A DNA stretch of 64,000 nucleotides from Przewalskia tangutica (GCA_029844215.1 CM056724.1:80433093-80497092), one strand, 5' to 3'. Counted from the first letter of the stretch, positions 36,043 to 48,355 are shown. Notes: a model not told the origin generated them from the letters alone. Made by a program: numbers and translations.

Positions 36043-36994
36043 CTACGCTGCACTTCCCTTAGATCGTTCTAATAAATCCCGCCCTGTTGGGCGCATAGCT
36101 GGGGAAGGTGATGAACTAGCCACTGATCCCGAAGGCTGAGTCTCCACATCCGCACCACCCTTAGTTGGACAATTCCTCGCAAAATGGCCCTGCTGGCCAC
36201 AAGCATAACAAGCTGTCGAAGAAGCACGACACTCCCCAAAATGACATCGACCACAACGGCCACACCGAGGTGGGGGTGGCCTCCTCTGGCTAACACCCCT
36301 TCCTCTCCGCACCACTGAATCCACAACTGAGCTGGTAGGCCGAGTCCTCCTACTAGGACACCTTTTCGACACATGGCCCTGACGGCCGCAGGTAAAACAA
36401 GAACCACCAAAAAGACGACATTCCCCGGGATGACGTTTGCCACACTGTGAACACTGAGGAAAATCGAACCTGTGAGGACACTCTGACCGTGGCGGGCGCA
36501 TGTCTAATCTGCTGCTGAGGCGGTTCGCCTCGAGAGTTACCAAATGATCCTTCCAATCGGGACCTCTTCTGCTGATCTTGGTTAATCTGTCGATCTCTAC
36601 ATCTCTCACCACGCACGAAGCTCGAACGCAAGCCCAGCTCATTCCTGACTGAAGAGCTACTTCTTCACAACCCTTCTTTAGATAATCATCAATACCTTTG
36701 ATATATCGGTACATAAAATACTCTCTGGTTGCCAAATCCCTTGCTAGTAACAGGGCCATCTCCTTGTAATCCATATTTTCTACTCCTAGTCGTGGAACTG
36801 AAGGTCCAGATGTCATGGCCGCAGTAGGAACTGCTGCCGCTGTGCCAAACTCTGCTCACTTGGCGGCGTCTCGAACTCCTCGCATGAAGCATCCCCAGTG
36901 ATGATTGGGCTGTGCCACTTCTAACTCTCTCAGATCTATTCGCAGCCTCGGCCGCTTTGCCCTTCTGGGCCCGAGTTGCCTGGCGCGGAGGCAT
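36043..36994 (-). pseudogene. gag: Array unit 3 gag: core-less Gag with duplicated zinc-knuckle pair
   Basis: The ATG complement is at 36992-36994 and opens MPPRQATRAQKGKA. After frame disruption near 36820-36900, a 257-codon frame (36816-36043) contains MDYKEMALLLARDLATREY, then MYRYIKGIDDYLKKGCEEV. Four Cys/His modules follow: CSQCGKRHPGEC (36453-36418), CFTCGRQGHVSKRC (36399-36358), CGRCHFGEC-type (36264-36229) and CYACGQQGHFARNC (36210-36169). Modules 2 and 4 are canonical CX2CX4HX4C RNA-binding knuckles. The two pairs are ~63 residues apart and similar in DNA, so they look duplicated. This is the best-preserved copy of the array Gag. Confidence 0.9.
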
Positions 36995-37181
36995 AACTGG
37001 TAAAGGAAAGGATTTCGTTAGAGGGGTCCAACTTATAACACAACTCTAAATCACGATCTCAGAGTGAGAAGAATGGAAACCAATCCTAAATATCCTATAG
37101 CCTCCTGATTATTTGGCGTGCACAACACACCGATAATCAAGACTTACTAGATACGGTCTGTAGACACTTTCCGAGGATTAA

Positions 37182-37194
37182 CTGCTCTGATACC
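37182..37194 (-). other. Primer binding site of array unit 3
   Basis: It reads TGGTATCAGAGCA on the minus strand, intact. The adjoining LTR-D terminus is altered, TGTCACG reading TTTCACG (37200-37206). Confidence 0.9.
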
Positions 37195-37199
37195 ACTTT

Positions 37200-40100
37200 T
37201 TTCACGACCCGTCCCGGGGCCCGTGACTGGTGCCTTACCCGGGCACCCAAGTAGTCATACATCAGAGTAATCAGCGGAATATAAAACAACCAAGATATGA
37301 AACAGTATAAATTGAGACATAGTTATCTGAAGAAAAGTTGCCTTTCGGCATATATATATATAAATACGAAATGAGCGATTACATCCCAACTTTACAACGG
37401 ACTACTGCACTCAAGAGTTTAAAACAACAATGGCGGACAGGGCCCGCCATACCTGAATGCAAATACCTACAACGGAGGACCATACCAAAATGCTAAGCCT
37501 CGGAGAAGCGGAGCTTTTCCAACGAAACGGTGATCCTAAGAACGGATCAACGAGGAGTACTCTACTGCAGATGAACGCAGCCGAAGGAGGTCGATAACAG
37601 TATCAAGTATGTGAAATGAAAATCGTAAATGAAATCATAGTAGTCTATATAAAGCGGGAGACATGTATGATAACCAAACTACGATTCACAATAAATAAGC
37701 GGTCATGTCAAGTCGTGACTCACGCCTCAAAGTCATCACTCAAATATAACAATGGGTCTCACGCCCACAACATCAATCATGCGTGGAATACCTTCCTCAT
37801 CGCGGCCTATGATATAAAAGCACCAAGGAATACACGAACACGAGTCCTACGTGACATCATAAAACCGCACGGGTAAGTACGGGCATAGCCGACTACTAAA
37901 ACCCAGTACAAACAAGGTCGTAATCAGATCACGAGATCTGTCTGCAGGCCATATGATCAAAGTTGCCACTCGCGCAGATCTAATGTGCGCGTCTAGCCAC
38001 GAACTTCGCGACTCGCATAGGCCACTCCAATGGCCCGCATGAGGTATTCCCGCATCGAGGGTAGCTACTCCGGCGGCGTCTGGACTCGCCGTCCGCGTGG
38101 CCACATAGACCGCGTGACCACAAGCGGCCGCACACTAACACGAACTCCCGCAGTTCGATAGGCCACTGCACCGCATAAGGTATTCTCGAATCATAGGTCA
38201 CACAGACCCGCCTGAGTCTACCCCGCATCGGAGGGCAGCTTAACCCCCGGAATCATATAATACTAACATAACAGCTTATAGTTAAACAACCTAAGCACAA
38301 CAAGGGAAAACCCCTTTACACAAACATCACAAGATACTAACTCACGTAGCATCCTAACATGTTTACTTATCAAGTCAACAAGAAAGTATTACAAGACTAT
38401 CACAAATCAACACAATCAAGTTATTCACACAAGGTACTTTCTACTTTATGTTAACAAATTCGGGTTTTTAGCCCCAAAGTACTTCATGTATTATTCTTTT
38501 AAAAGATCCGTTTCTTTCACAAAAGTCACACAATACCCGTAGTATAAAAAATAGAGTGACTATCTTTTGAAGTAAACCAAAACAATTCCCTTTGTAAAAT
38601 CAAGTAACAACATTATTCTTATAAAATCAAGTACTCATTACTCGCGAATGAGGTTTTACAACATTTTTATCAAAACGTTACATATCAAGTCAATTAGGTT
38701 AAGTCTCTTATCTTTCGAGATCAAGTCTCTTAACTTCTACAATCAATAAACCATTCCTCTACCTACATAGAGTCGTTATAACTAACTTCCCATAAAGCTA
38801 TTATAACACCCTATGTTTTTAAACCAACCAAATTCATTTAACACATGTACGTCTACCGTGCTACATAGTTTACAAAACATCATGCTAGAAAGGATAGGAA
38901 GAGGTTCACATACCTCGCGACGATTATCGACAAAAAGCAAAACGCTCCAAGTACTTCAACCCGTCGGCTACTCCTTAAGCCAAGTAGATCACGCCACACG
39001 TAGTACTCCACTCCTAAAATGGTCATAGTACTTCTATCAAACCTTACTCATCATTGAAGACTTATACCAATACAAAGCCCTCTAATTCTACGGAAAATTC
39101 GGCAGCACTTCCCCCGTTTTTACTCACTTTTCCATCTTTCTCCAAGGCCCGAATAACCGTAATATATATACCATATATATATATATAAGGCGTAATAATT
39201 AAACAACATAAAGAAGGGGATTACACGCCCAAACGGTAACGCGGTTTACTATCACGCCTCCATAATAACAATAAGTAAAGGAAGGGGATTACGCGCCCAA
39301 CCGGTAACGCGGTTTACTATCACGCCTCCATAATAACAATAAGTAAAGGAAGGAGATTACGCGCCCAACTGGTAACGCGGTTTACTATCACGCCTTCATA
39401 ACAATTCAATAATTAAAAAGGGGATCACACGCCCAAACGGAACGCGATTGAAAAATCTTCCCCTTAACAGAAATGTAAATACAGTCCAATGTAAATACAG
39501 TCCAAAGTAAATACAGTCCAAAGTAAGTACAGTCCTTAAGTTGGGGTCCTTGGCCAACTTTGTCCATTTTATTTATCCAATTTACTCATTAGTCATCCAA
39601 CTTATATTTCCATTCTTAATATAAGTTATAGTTACTTTGTTAATTACTTCTTCACAAGTAAGATACGTTTTTACCATTTTAATGGCAAACGGTCAATCCT
39701 TTCTTTTAACAAGTTAACAAGATCCAACTCTTCCAAACTTTACTCCATATATTATATATTCATAATATACTTATAATATATGTATATTGACCAAATCACA
39801 AAGAGGTTTAAGTTTCACTACCTCAAATAGCCCAAAATAATATCCAAGTTCTTAAAGTCGCTCCAAGCAAGTCTTAGCTCCAAATATTTACGTTCCAATC
39901 CGCTACAAGCAACCCATAGAAGCTTCTAACCAACTTCTCTTCAAGAACCAACTCCAAAAAGTGAAGAACACTTAGGGTTTCAAAGAGGACAACTTTCGGC
40001 CAAGGCACAAATAGAGGTTAGGGGTGTGAAATCTTTTCCAACTCTTGGTACACAATCTTCCTAACACCTTAGGGAAGAACACTTAGGAGTTTAAGAGTTG

Positions 40101-40707
40101 TTGGACAAATTTTGCTCAAGAAATGGCACCATGGCCGAGAGCTCTAGGTCAAGGGAGAAGGGAGGGAATTTCTTGTCTTGAAATGTCTAAGTGTGGGAGA
40201 TTTCATCAACTAAGGGTGCATATATAGGACAACCAAGGGATAGGATGAAGGCAAGTGTGTGGTAGAGATTGAGGACAAGTGTGTGTGGGTCCCACAAGCC
40301 ACTTGTCAACACTAAAAATATCTTGCAAGACAAGGCCACTTGTCTTGCCCAAATCGGCCAAGAGCCACCTAGGGGGTGACACGTGTCGCCCTCCTATTCG
40401 TCCAAAATATTTCATCTTCCGAAAATATCCATAATGGCCAAAATCTCAAAAACAAAGCGGGCTACAAAACCAGAATTTCTCGTGGGCCCCACGTGACCAT
40501 TTCCGGAAATAAAATTCCATAATTCTCAAATATTCTAAGAAGTCCGAATACCAAATCTGGGAATCCAATTCCCATTAATGAACCTTTTTCTTTTACAAAA
40601 ACCGGAAACTTTTCCGTCGAAAAATCACATCTTTCTTTCTTTTCAATATTTACAGATGTTCAGAAAGACGCGTCCTCACATACATACCACGGAACTACGG
40701 GTATAAA
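37200..40707 (-). repeat. Array LTR-D, main part (terminus split by S1)
   Basis: It starts at 37200 with TTTCACGACCCG (TG changed to TT). It follows the other array LTRs to GGGTATAA at 40706, where solo LTR S1 begins. Its last bases (ATAACA) reappear at 47344-47349. The TATA box is at 40218-40228, the palindrome at 40378-40387 and the minisatellite at 39211-39445. It shares variants with LTR-C. Confidence 0.92.
40703..40707. repeat. Target site duplication ATAAC (reads ATAAA), left copy, solo LTR S1
   Basis: The right copy is ATAAC at 47344-47348, followed by the final A of LTR-D. The left copy and the first bases of S1 (aaatcgttatac for expected aactgttatac) are altered exactly at a CTG site. 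Confidence 0.75.
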
Positions 40708-43034
40708 TCGTTATACCCGTAATTCCGCAGTATGTACGTGAGCGCGTACGTATTATAATTTGAGCCTTAAAGTTGGCTAGTTTCGAAATTTGTACACAAC
40801 ACCCGATTAGAGTCGTTTTCGACGAAACGTTTCCACGACTTCAGAGGAAAATTCCGCTATGTCATTTATAATTTTGCGGATTTTTCCGAGAGGCGAAACA
40901 TTTTGGACCAACGAGAGCGACACTTGTCACCCTCAATTGGAAGAGTGGACGGACGAAAGTGGGAAGATTGGCACGTTTTTGTGCATTGTTTTGGTCAAGG
41001 GGTTGGTAGGATATTTTGGGTAGATGGATAAGGTTGCACATGGCTTAATCTTGACCTTACACTTGCCTAACACTTGGATGGATCTTGGCCATTGGTTGGC
41101 CTTCACTTGACCTATAAATACCTCTAGTTGAAGACTTTCTTCATCCAAAACTTGAGCAATCTAACTAAGTCTCAAAATACTCCTCTCCTTGAGCTGGGCC
41201 CACCACACCCCCTCCCCTTTGAGAGCCCTTGGCCGAGAGCCACCTCCTCCCCTTTGTGGTGTTTTGCCAGGGTACCCCTAGCATAGTTGTCTCGTATAAA
41301 TACCCCTTTTGTGGTATAGAAATACTCTCCAAGTATTGTTATAATGCCCAAAATACTTTAGCCAAATACCTTGTAGTACTTTCCAAAGTACCCTTTTACA
41401 AAAGCCAGAAAATACTATTATACTTCCTCACACAAAAACGAAACCCTAAGTAAATCTTCACCCGTTGTTGAAGTTATTAGTAGAAGTTGGTTAGAACTTC
41501 TAAGGGTTGGTTGGAGCGGCCTGAGCGCGAGTAGAGCTAAACCTTGCTCGGGATCGACATATAAACTCGGATAATTTTGGGCTTATCGAGGTAAACATTC
41601 TTGACCTTACATTGTAATTGGAAATTACATGTTGTAGGAGTATATAGTTAAGTATACTATATATAGAACTGAACATAGTTGTGCGGCAATGTCTTTTGAC
41701 TTAAGCCTGAATAATACTTACGGCAATGTCTTGCGACTTAAGCCTGAATTTAAAGAAGAGAACTGAACTGTAATTACATAGGAATGTATTACAGTAGACT
41801 TGTGTAACATTACTGTGTAGTAGAATTGTACACTTCCGGTTAGACGTGTAAACCCCCCCCCCTAGTTGGCTTGGTAGCCGGCCTCGATAGAGGAGGAGAT
41901 TTACGCTGCCATGTGGGGGAGGTCTGTAGAATTTTACGTAGAATATTCTACGTCGGGATCTAAAGATATTAATAGGCGCTTTGTGGCCTCTATAGGTCGA
42001 AGTACTACGTATGGCTTGGTCTACTTAGCTTAAGGAGTAGCCGACGGTTTGAGGTACTTGGAGCTTTTTGCTATTAGTCGATAATCTTCGCGAGGTATGT
42101 GAACCTCTTCCTATCTCTTCTAGCATGATATGTGTGAACTATGTAGTACTGAGACGTCATGTGCTAAATGTATTTGATTGGTTTAAAACATAAAGTGTTA
42201 TAACGGCTTTATGGGAAGTCGGTTATAACAGCTTTATGTGGATAAGCAAATACTTTGTGGTTTCTAAAAGGTAGCTGATTTGAATAATAACTGGCTTGAT
42301 ATGTGTTAATAAAGAACTTGAAGTATTTCAAAAGATTTATGAATCGTTTTGAAAGAATGAGTAGTACTTGGTTTTAAAGCTTAAGAGTTATACTAGCTTT
42401 ATGGGAAGTTAGGTATAACGGCTTAAGAATGTTTCTTGATTTGGAAATCGAATGTGTATCGACAAACCAACGCGGCGTTAATAAAAGGAAAATGTATTGA
42501 CTAATGAAGTATTATTAAAACCAGTAGAAACCTCCATCTGCATAGAAGCTAAGATGAGACAAAATGATATTACATTTCCTAGATCATGGCTGCTTAATAA
42601 GATTGATTATAAACAAGAATAACCTACTCACATATAAGACATATGTTTCTCAAAACGTTTAAAGGAGAATTATGTTTTAAAGGACTAAAACTATGAACTA
42701 CGAAACCTTTTTCTAAAATGAGAAACTTGAGCATTCGAAATTAGGCAAACTTGAACGTTTGGAAAATAAGGTTGTTACTTGATTTTACAAAGGAAAGCAT
42801 TTTGGTTTACTTAACAATGTTAGTCACTCCAATTTTATACTACGGGTATCGGGTGACCTTTGTAAAAGAAATGGATCAAAAAAGGAATTTAACGGACGTA
42901 GTACTTTAAGGTTAAAATCCGGACTTTGACATAAAATGAAAGTACCTTGAGTCGTGTGTAACTTGCTTATGCTTGTTGTTATGAAACTTGACCATGTTAC
43001 GTGTAATAGCCTTGTTGTGCAAGAACTGTGTTCT

Positions 43035-43299
43035 ACTCGATTACCGGGTCATCCGGGAATGTATCTCACTTGATTACCGGGTCATCCGGGAATGTATTTC
43101 ACTTGATTACCGGGTCATCCGGGAATGTATTTCACTTGATTACCGGGTCATCCGGGAATGTATTTCACTTGATTACCGGGTCATCCGGGAATGTATTTCA
43201 CTCGACTACCGGTTCATCCGGGAATGTATATCACTTGACTACCGGTTCATCCGGGAATGTATTTCACTGACTACCGGTTCATCCGGGAATGTGTTCCAC
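43035..43299 (+). repeat. 33-bp minisatellite, 8 copies, in S1
   Basis: The unit is gattaccgggtcatccggg followed by aatgtatttcact. The first five copies are nearly identical. The last three read gactaccggttcatccggg, so expansion was recent and directional. Because 33 is a multiple of 3, two frames run open through it with 11-residue repeats. That is a by-product, not a gene. Confidence 0.95.
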
Positions 43300-43419
43300 A
43301 CGTTTCTATATTGGGTCCATAAGATGGGCCGAGACCTGTTATACGTATCACATGATTTGTACCTAGACTGCCGGCAGTGAGGAAGAAGTTCCACGGGCAG
43401 GAGGGATGACTTTGACGGC

Positions 43420-43424
43420 GTGAG
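43420..43424. repeat. Target site duplication GTGAG, left copy (S2)
   Basis: GTGAG precedes the S2 terminus TGTGACGCC. The second copy at 46807-46811 is followed by tcctcgacttgacatg, the expected continuation of S1 (compare 1826-1845). Confidence 0.9.
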
Positions 43425-46400
43425 TGTGACGCCCCGAACCCGGGCCCGTTACTGGTGCCTTACCTCGGGCACCCTAGTGATACAACATCAGAGAAAACCA
43501 GCGGAAAATAAAACATGAATCATGAAACAAGAGATATAATAAATAAACAAAGCAACCAAAAGGTTGCCTTGGTATAAACATAAAACCCGAGCTTTAATCC
43601 TTTTACAACCCCGCCACAACAAGCATGCACTCTAAGATTTACAACAACTATGACGGACAGGCCCGCCATACCACGAATGTATAAGCATCTACGGACTGGG
43701 TAACATACCAAAAGATAAGCCTCGAAGGAACGGAGCTTTCAATACGCTGAAAGGTGATCCTAAAAGCGGATCGGCCGATGTACCTTTTACTGCGGCATGA
43801 ACGCAGAAGGAGGTCGAGACAACAGTACCAAGTATGTGAAATCACAACATCAGTAAATGAAATCATAATAGTCTATATAAAGCGAGACATGTATGATGAC
43901 CAAACTACGATATAACATATAACGATATCAAGACAGAGGACTCACGCCTCCAAATTATCACTCGTGCGTGGAATTTCTTCCTCATCACGGCAGCTTTATG
44001 ATATAACAATACCAAGGATTATACATGAACACCATGTCCCTGTGTTATAAAACCGTGCAGACAAGTATAACTACGAGATCCGACCGTACCAATAATACAA
44101 TGCAACCAAAACACGGCCGTCACGGCAAGTGCGAGCCGATCACGGATACCAAGGCCGGTCACGCGGTGACCGGGCAAGTACGAGGGCTGACCACCGGGAC
44201 CAAGGCGTATCACGAAACCGTCACTATCTTGAGCGGCAAGCGCGAGGGTGACTACCAGATACGAAGGCCGAATCGCCACGAGGCGGGCACGCAGAGCCGA
44301 CCACGGATACCCAGCCGAGCGGAAGAAACCTCAACTACCAACCGCCTCTATCGAGGCGTGGTAACACGTAAAACACCACACTTGCACAACAAAGGCTATC
44401 ATCACAAGCATAGGCAAGTTTCACAACAACAAGCATAGGAATGTTTCACCACAACAAGCATAGGCAAGTTTCACATCACTCAAAGTACCTTCATTTTATG
44501 CCAAAGTCCGGGTTTCAACCCTAAAGTACTACGTACGTTAAATTCTTTAAAAGAGATCCATTACTTATCAAAGTCACCCGATACCCGTAGTATTAGAATG
44601 ACCAACCCACATTCCTTTTCAAAATCAAGTAACAACATTCTTTTCCTAAGTTCGGTTGCCTAGTTTCAATTACTCAAGCTTCTCATTTTCAAATGGTTTC
44701 ATAGTTCATAACTTAATCACTTGATTCCTTTTTAGAACAATTGAGTAATATAAGTCTCACGTGAGAGTAGGTTATTCTTGTTTACAACATTCTTATTACA
44801 GCAGCCATGATCTAGAAAATGTAATATCATTTTGTCTCATCTTAGTTTCTATGCGGATGGAGGTTTCTACTGTTTTAATACGATACATCATTATTCAATA
44901 CATTTTCCTTTATTAACGCTGCAGTTGGTGCTGCCGATACACATTCGATTTCAAATCAAGAAACATTATCCCTTTAAATAAAACCAAGTACTCATTACTC
45001 ACGAATGAGGTTTCACACAAACATCCACATTAAAACAAATAAGTTAAGTCTCTTATCTTATAAGATCAAGTCTCTTAACTTCTAACATCGAGAAACCATT
45101 TTCTTTACCTTTCTTAAGACATTATACCTAACTCCCATCAAGCTAGTATAACTCTTTTAAAACCTTTAAAACCAAGTGTTACTCTCCTTTAAAACGATTT
45201 AGAAATCTTTGAAATACATCAAGTTCTTTATTATAACTAGCCGCTTATAATTCACATCGATTACCTTTTAAAACCACAAAGTATTTTCTTACCTACATAA
45301 AGTCATATAACCAACTTCCCATAAAGCCGTTATAACACTTTATGTTTTAAGAACAATCAAACACGATTAACACATGTACGCTCACCGTACTACATAGTTC
45401 ACACATATCATGCTAGAAGAGATAGGAAGAGGTTCACATACCTCGCGACGATTTAACGACAATAAGCAAAATGCTCCAAGTACTACAACCTTGCTAGCCC
45501 TTTCCACTCTCGAGTAGAATACGCTACTCTAGTACTTTCACCTAAAAAGGCCACAAACGTCTATTAAATTTAAAACACACGTTCCCATCTTTCTACGTAA
45601 AATTGAAGACCTCCCCGCAACAGCGTAAATCTCCTCTTCTATCGAGGTCGGCTACCAAGCCAACCAGGGGGGGGGGTTAACACGTCTAACCGGACGCGGA
45701 CAATTCTACTACAGTAATGCTACATAAGTCTCATCGTAATACAACCCCAGGTAATTCTGATCAGATTCTTCTCTTTATTATCCTACATGTGATTCTTGTT
45801 CAATTCTTCATTCTTGAGCTTAAGTCAAAAGACATTGCCATAATACTAAGTTCGATTCTATATATAGTATATAACACTATATATTCAACACTTATGTAAT
45901 TTCCAATTACAATAGGGGACAAGATATTTACCTCGATAAGCCCAAAATTATCCGAGTTTAAAGTCGCTCCCGAGCAAGGTTTAGCTCTCCTCCGAGTGCT
46001 CCAAATCCGCCCAAACAACCCTTAGAAGTTCTACGCAACTTCTACTCCATACTTCAACAACGGGTGAAGATTTTCCTTAGGTTTCGTGTAGAGGCTAAGG
46101 AAAGTATAATCGTATTTTCAGGTTTTTCGGACAAAGGGTACTGTGGAAAGTACTACAAGGGATTGGGGCTAAAGTATTTTGGACATTATAACAATACTTA
46201 GGAGAGTATTTCTATACCACAACAAAGGGTATTATACGAAAACAACTAGGCTAGGGGTACCCATGCCAAGGCACCATGAGGGGAAAGCTGGCAAAGGGAA
46301 AGGGGTGTGGTGGGCCAATTTCACAAGGGAGGAGGAAGAGAACTTCAAGACTTAGGCAATGTGTGGATGAAGAAAGTCTTCACAAAGGGGAGCTATTTAT

Positions 46401-46806
46401 AGGCCAAGCAAAGGCCAACCAATGGCCAAGATCCATCCATGTGTTAGGCAAGTGTAAGGCCAAGATCAAGCCAAGTGCACCCACAAAACACTCCACAAAA
46501 CACTCCACAAAACAAGCCACAAAACAAGGCACAAAAGGAGGGACCAATCGCCAAGGCCAAGCCTCCTCTTTGCCGTCAATGAGGTGAAAAGTGTCACCGT
46601 CCGGTTGGTCCAAAAATGTTCGGTCGCTGGGAAATAACCGCAAAAATACTAAATGACATAGCCTGAATTTTTCAAACGTAAGCGGTGGAAACGTTTCGTA
46701 ATAACGACTCTATTCGGCACTTGTGCCCAAATTTCGAACCAAAGCCAATTCTTAAGGCAAAAATTTAATACGCACGCCTCACGCATACTCGAAATACGGT
46801 ATAACG
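43425..46806 (-). mobile_element. Solo LTR S2 (3.38 kb)
   Basis: The left terminus is TGTGACGCCCCG and the right terminus GGTATAACG (final A to G). It is flanked by GTGAG duplications. It contains the usual LTR blocks in reverse, a TATA box on the minus strand (46394-46401), a G-run (45667-45677) and a GC-rich degenerate repeat (44100-44340), but no internal region, gag or pol. A 137-codon + strand frame at 44025-44438 lies across the GC-rich repeat and is not gene-like. Confidence 0.9.
44100..44340 (-). repeat. GC-rich degenerate repeat in S2
   Basis: Elements such as ggcaagtgcgag, gtcacg and accaaggc recur several times at ~40-45-bp spacing. It occupies the hypervariable slot of the LTR, but its sequence differs from those in H, S1, O and the array. 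Confidence 0.65.
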
Positions 46807-46811
46807 GTGAG
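46807..46811. repeat. Target site duplication GTGAG, right copy (S2)
   Basis: It matches 43420-43424. S1 sequence continues to the right as far as 47343. Confidence 0.9.
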
Positions 46812-47343
46812 TCCTCGACTTGACATGATCGCTTTATGTTGGAATCGTAGTTTGGTATCATACATGTCTCGCTTTATATAGACTATTATGATTTCATTTA
46901 CTGATTTTCTGATTTCACATACTTGGTACTGTTATCGACCTCCTTCGGGCTGCGTTCATGCCGCAGTAAAAGGTACATCGTTGTCGATCCCCGCTTTAGG
47001 ATCACCTTCAGCAGATTGGGAAGCTCCGTTCCTTGAGGCTTATCTTTTGGTATGTTACCACGAGTCGTAGATTCTTTTACATTCGTGGTATGGCGGGGCC
47101 TGTCCGTCATAGTCAAGTAAAATCTTAGAGGTCAGAGTAATCACAAGTGGCGGAGTTTGTAAAAGGATAAGCGTTCGGTATTTATGTATATATGATGAAG
47201 GCAACTGTTTTGGTTGGCCTGTTTATTTATCTTTTCTCTTAAATCATGTTCATGTTTTTATTTCCGCTGATTTTCTCTGATGTTGTATCACTAGGGTGCC
47301 CGGGGTAAGGCACCAGTCACGGGCCCGGGTTCGGGTCGTGACA

Positions 47344-47349
47344 ATAACA
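47344..47349 (-). repeat. ATAACA: S1 target duplication (right copy) plus last base of LTR-D
   Basis: The first five bases are the S1 duplication. All six restore the LTR-D end (GGGT + ATAACA). The polypurine tract of unit 4 follows immediately. Confidence 0.85.
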
Positions 47350-48355
47350 TTCTTCCCCCCTTAGAAACATTCGTCCCGAATGTTCCTTCTAAGTCTCCAA
47401 ACGTACTTGCGTTGGTATAGTCTCCACTACTATACTTACAAAACCGATCATGCCACCAATGGCCAGAATATAACATGTGCGCAAAACTCAAATCCACGCC
47501 AACGAGGAATCACCTCGACGATGTAAAAACAACACCAATTCTCGCTCCTGGTCCAAAGGATACTTCCTTCGCACCTTCACTTCACAAAAATGATCACTTC
47601 CATCTCTTAGCACACGTTCACTTCTTTCCTTACTTGTCGTACACTTCTCGAACACCCGAACTCTTTCCAGTATACGTACCACACTTCAGTCATCGCTTCA
47701 GTTTCCAAAACCTTGGAGTCACTACCTCCAAACTTGGTCATCTCACTAGTTTCAATTCCCACAAAGGCCATCCCCGGCCCTCACGATCCGATTCTGGTCG
47801 AACGCATCCACGAACTCGTACGATGGTTAACTAAACCTGGGCCTAACACCCTCGTGACCCTAACACAAAGCGGGACCACCACAAACTGACCCCACCACCA
47901 TACAGGCCGCGGGTCGACCCTCAACATGGCCTCAACCCGACCCGGCAACGCGCAAAACACTAGCTCCCCGATCCGGAACAATCTCACTAATCACGTTACG
48001 AAAACCTAGCGGTCTTCTTAGCTCAACTACCCTCTTTCGTCTCCTACTACTCAGGGACTTATCCCACAAATATATCTCACGTGCACTATGCACAGCGATA
48101 AGGGTCAAACATGAAATAATTCTTTTACCAAAGATGGCCTCGCCTCTAAGGTCTCTACGTACATATTCTAAGGCTCCCACTTTCTCTATCCCCCAATCTT
48201 ACCCGGTTAACTAACCATAATTTAATCACAATTAACACAATGCTATCCAAAAAAAAAAATACTTAAGATATTCGCATCTTACTATACATATACAAATCTC
48301 TAGAGGGTTAAGAATATACCTGTATCTACGCTGCACTTCCCTTAGGTCGTTCTAA
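47350..48355 (-). other. Array internal region 4: polypurine tract and non-coding filler
   Basis: It starts with ttcttccccccttag, the least degraded polypurine tract of the array (minus strand CTAAGGGGGGAAGAA). The filler matches units 1-3 and shares the unit 3 variants. Short frames at 47781-47987 and 47932-48180 are copies of those in units 2 and 3. Confidence 0.85.

Larger units (their letters stand above)
40708..47343 (+). mobile_element. Solo LTR S1 (3.25 kb), interrupted by S2
   Basis: It runs from T(C)GTTATACCCG to CGGGTCGTGACA. LTR blocks are in standard order and there is no internal region. It is split at 43424 by S2 and resumes at 46812. It has a TATA box at 41113-41120, tctcgtataaata (~41290), a poly-C tract (41851-41862), the gacttaagcc motif twice (41683-41750) and a 33-bp minisatellite (43035-43299). 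It is most like the H 3' LTR. It inserted at the very last base of array LTR-D. Solo LTRs arise when the two LTRs of an element recombine and the interior is lost. Confidence 0.88.

Noticed and set aside
43035..43299. CRISPR-like array
   Set aside because: Direct repeats abut with no variable spacers, and the context is a plant LTR.
43028..43380. An 80-codon and a 130-codon frame with 11-residue repeats, as a repeat protein
   Set aside because: The 33-bp minisatellite keeps several frames open because 33 is divisible by three. There is no start context, no relatives, and it lies inside an LTR.
44025..44438. 137-codon + strand frame as a gene
   Set aside because: It covers the GC-rich degenerate repeat of solo LTR S2, antisense to the LTR, and has no recognisable motif.
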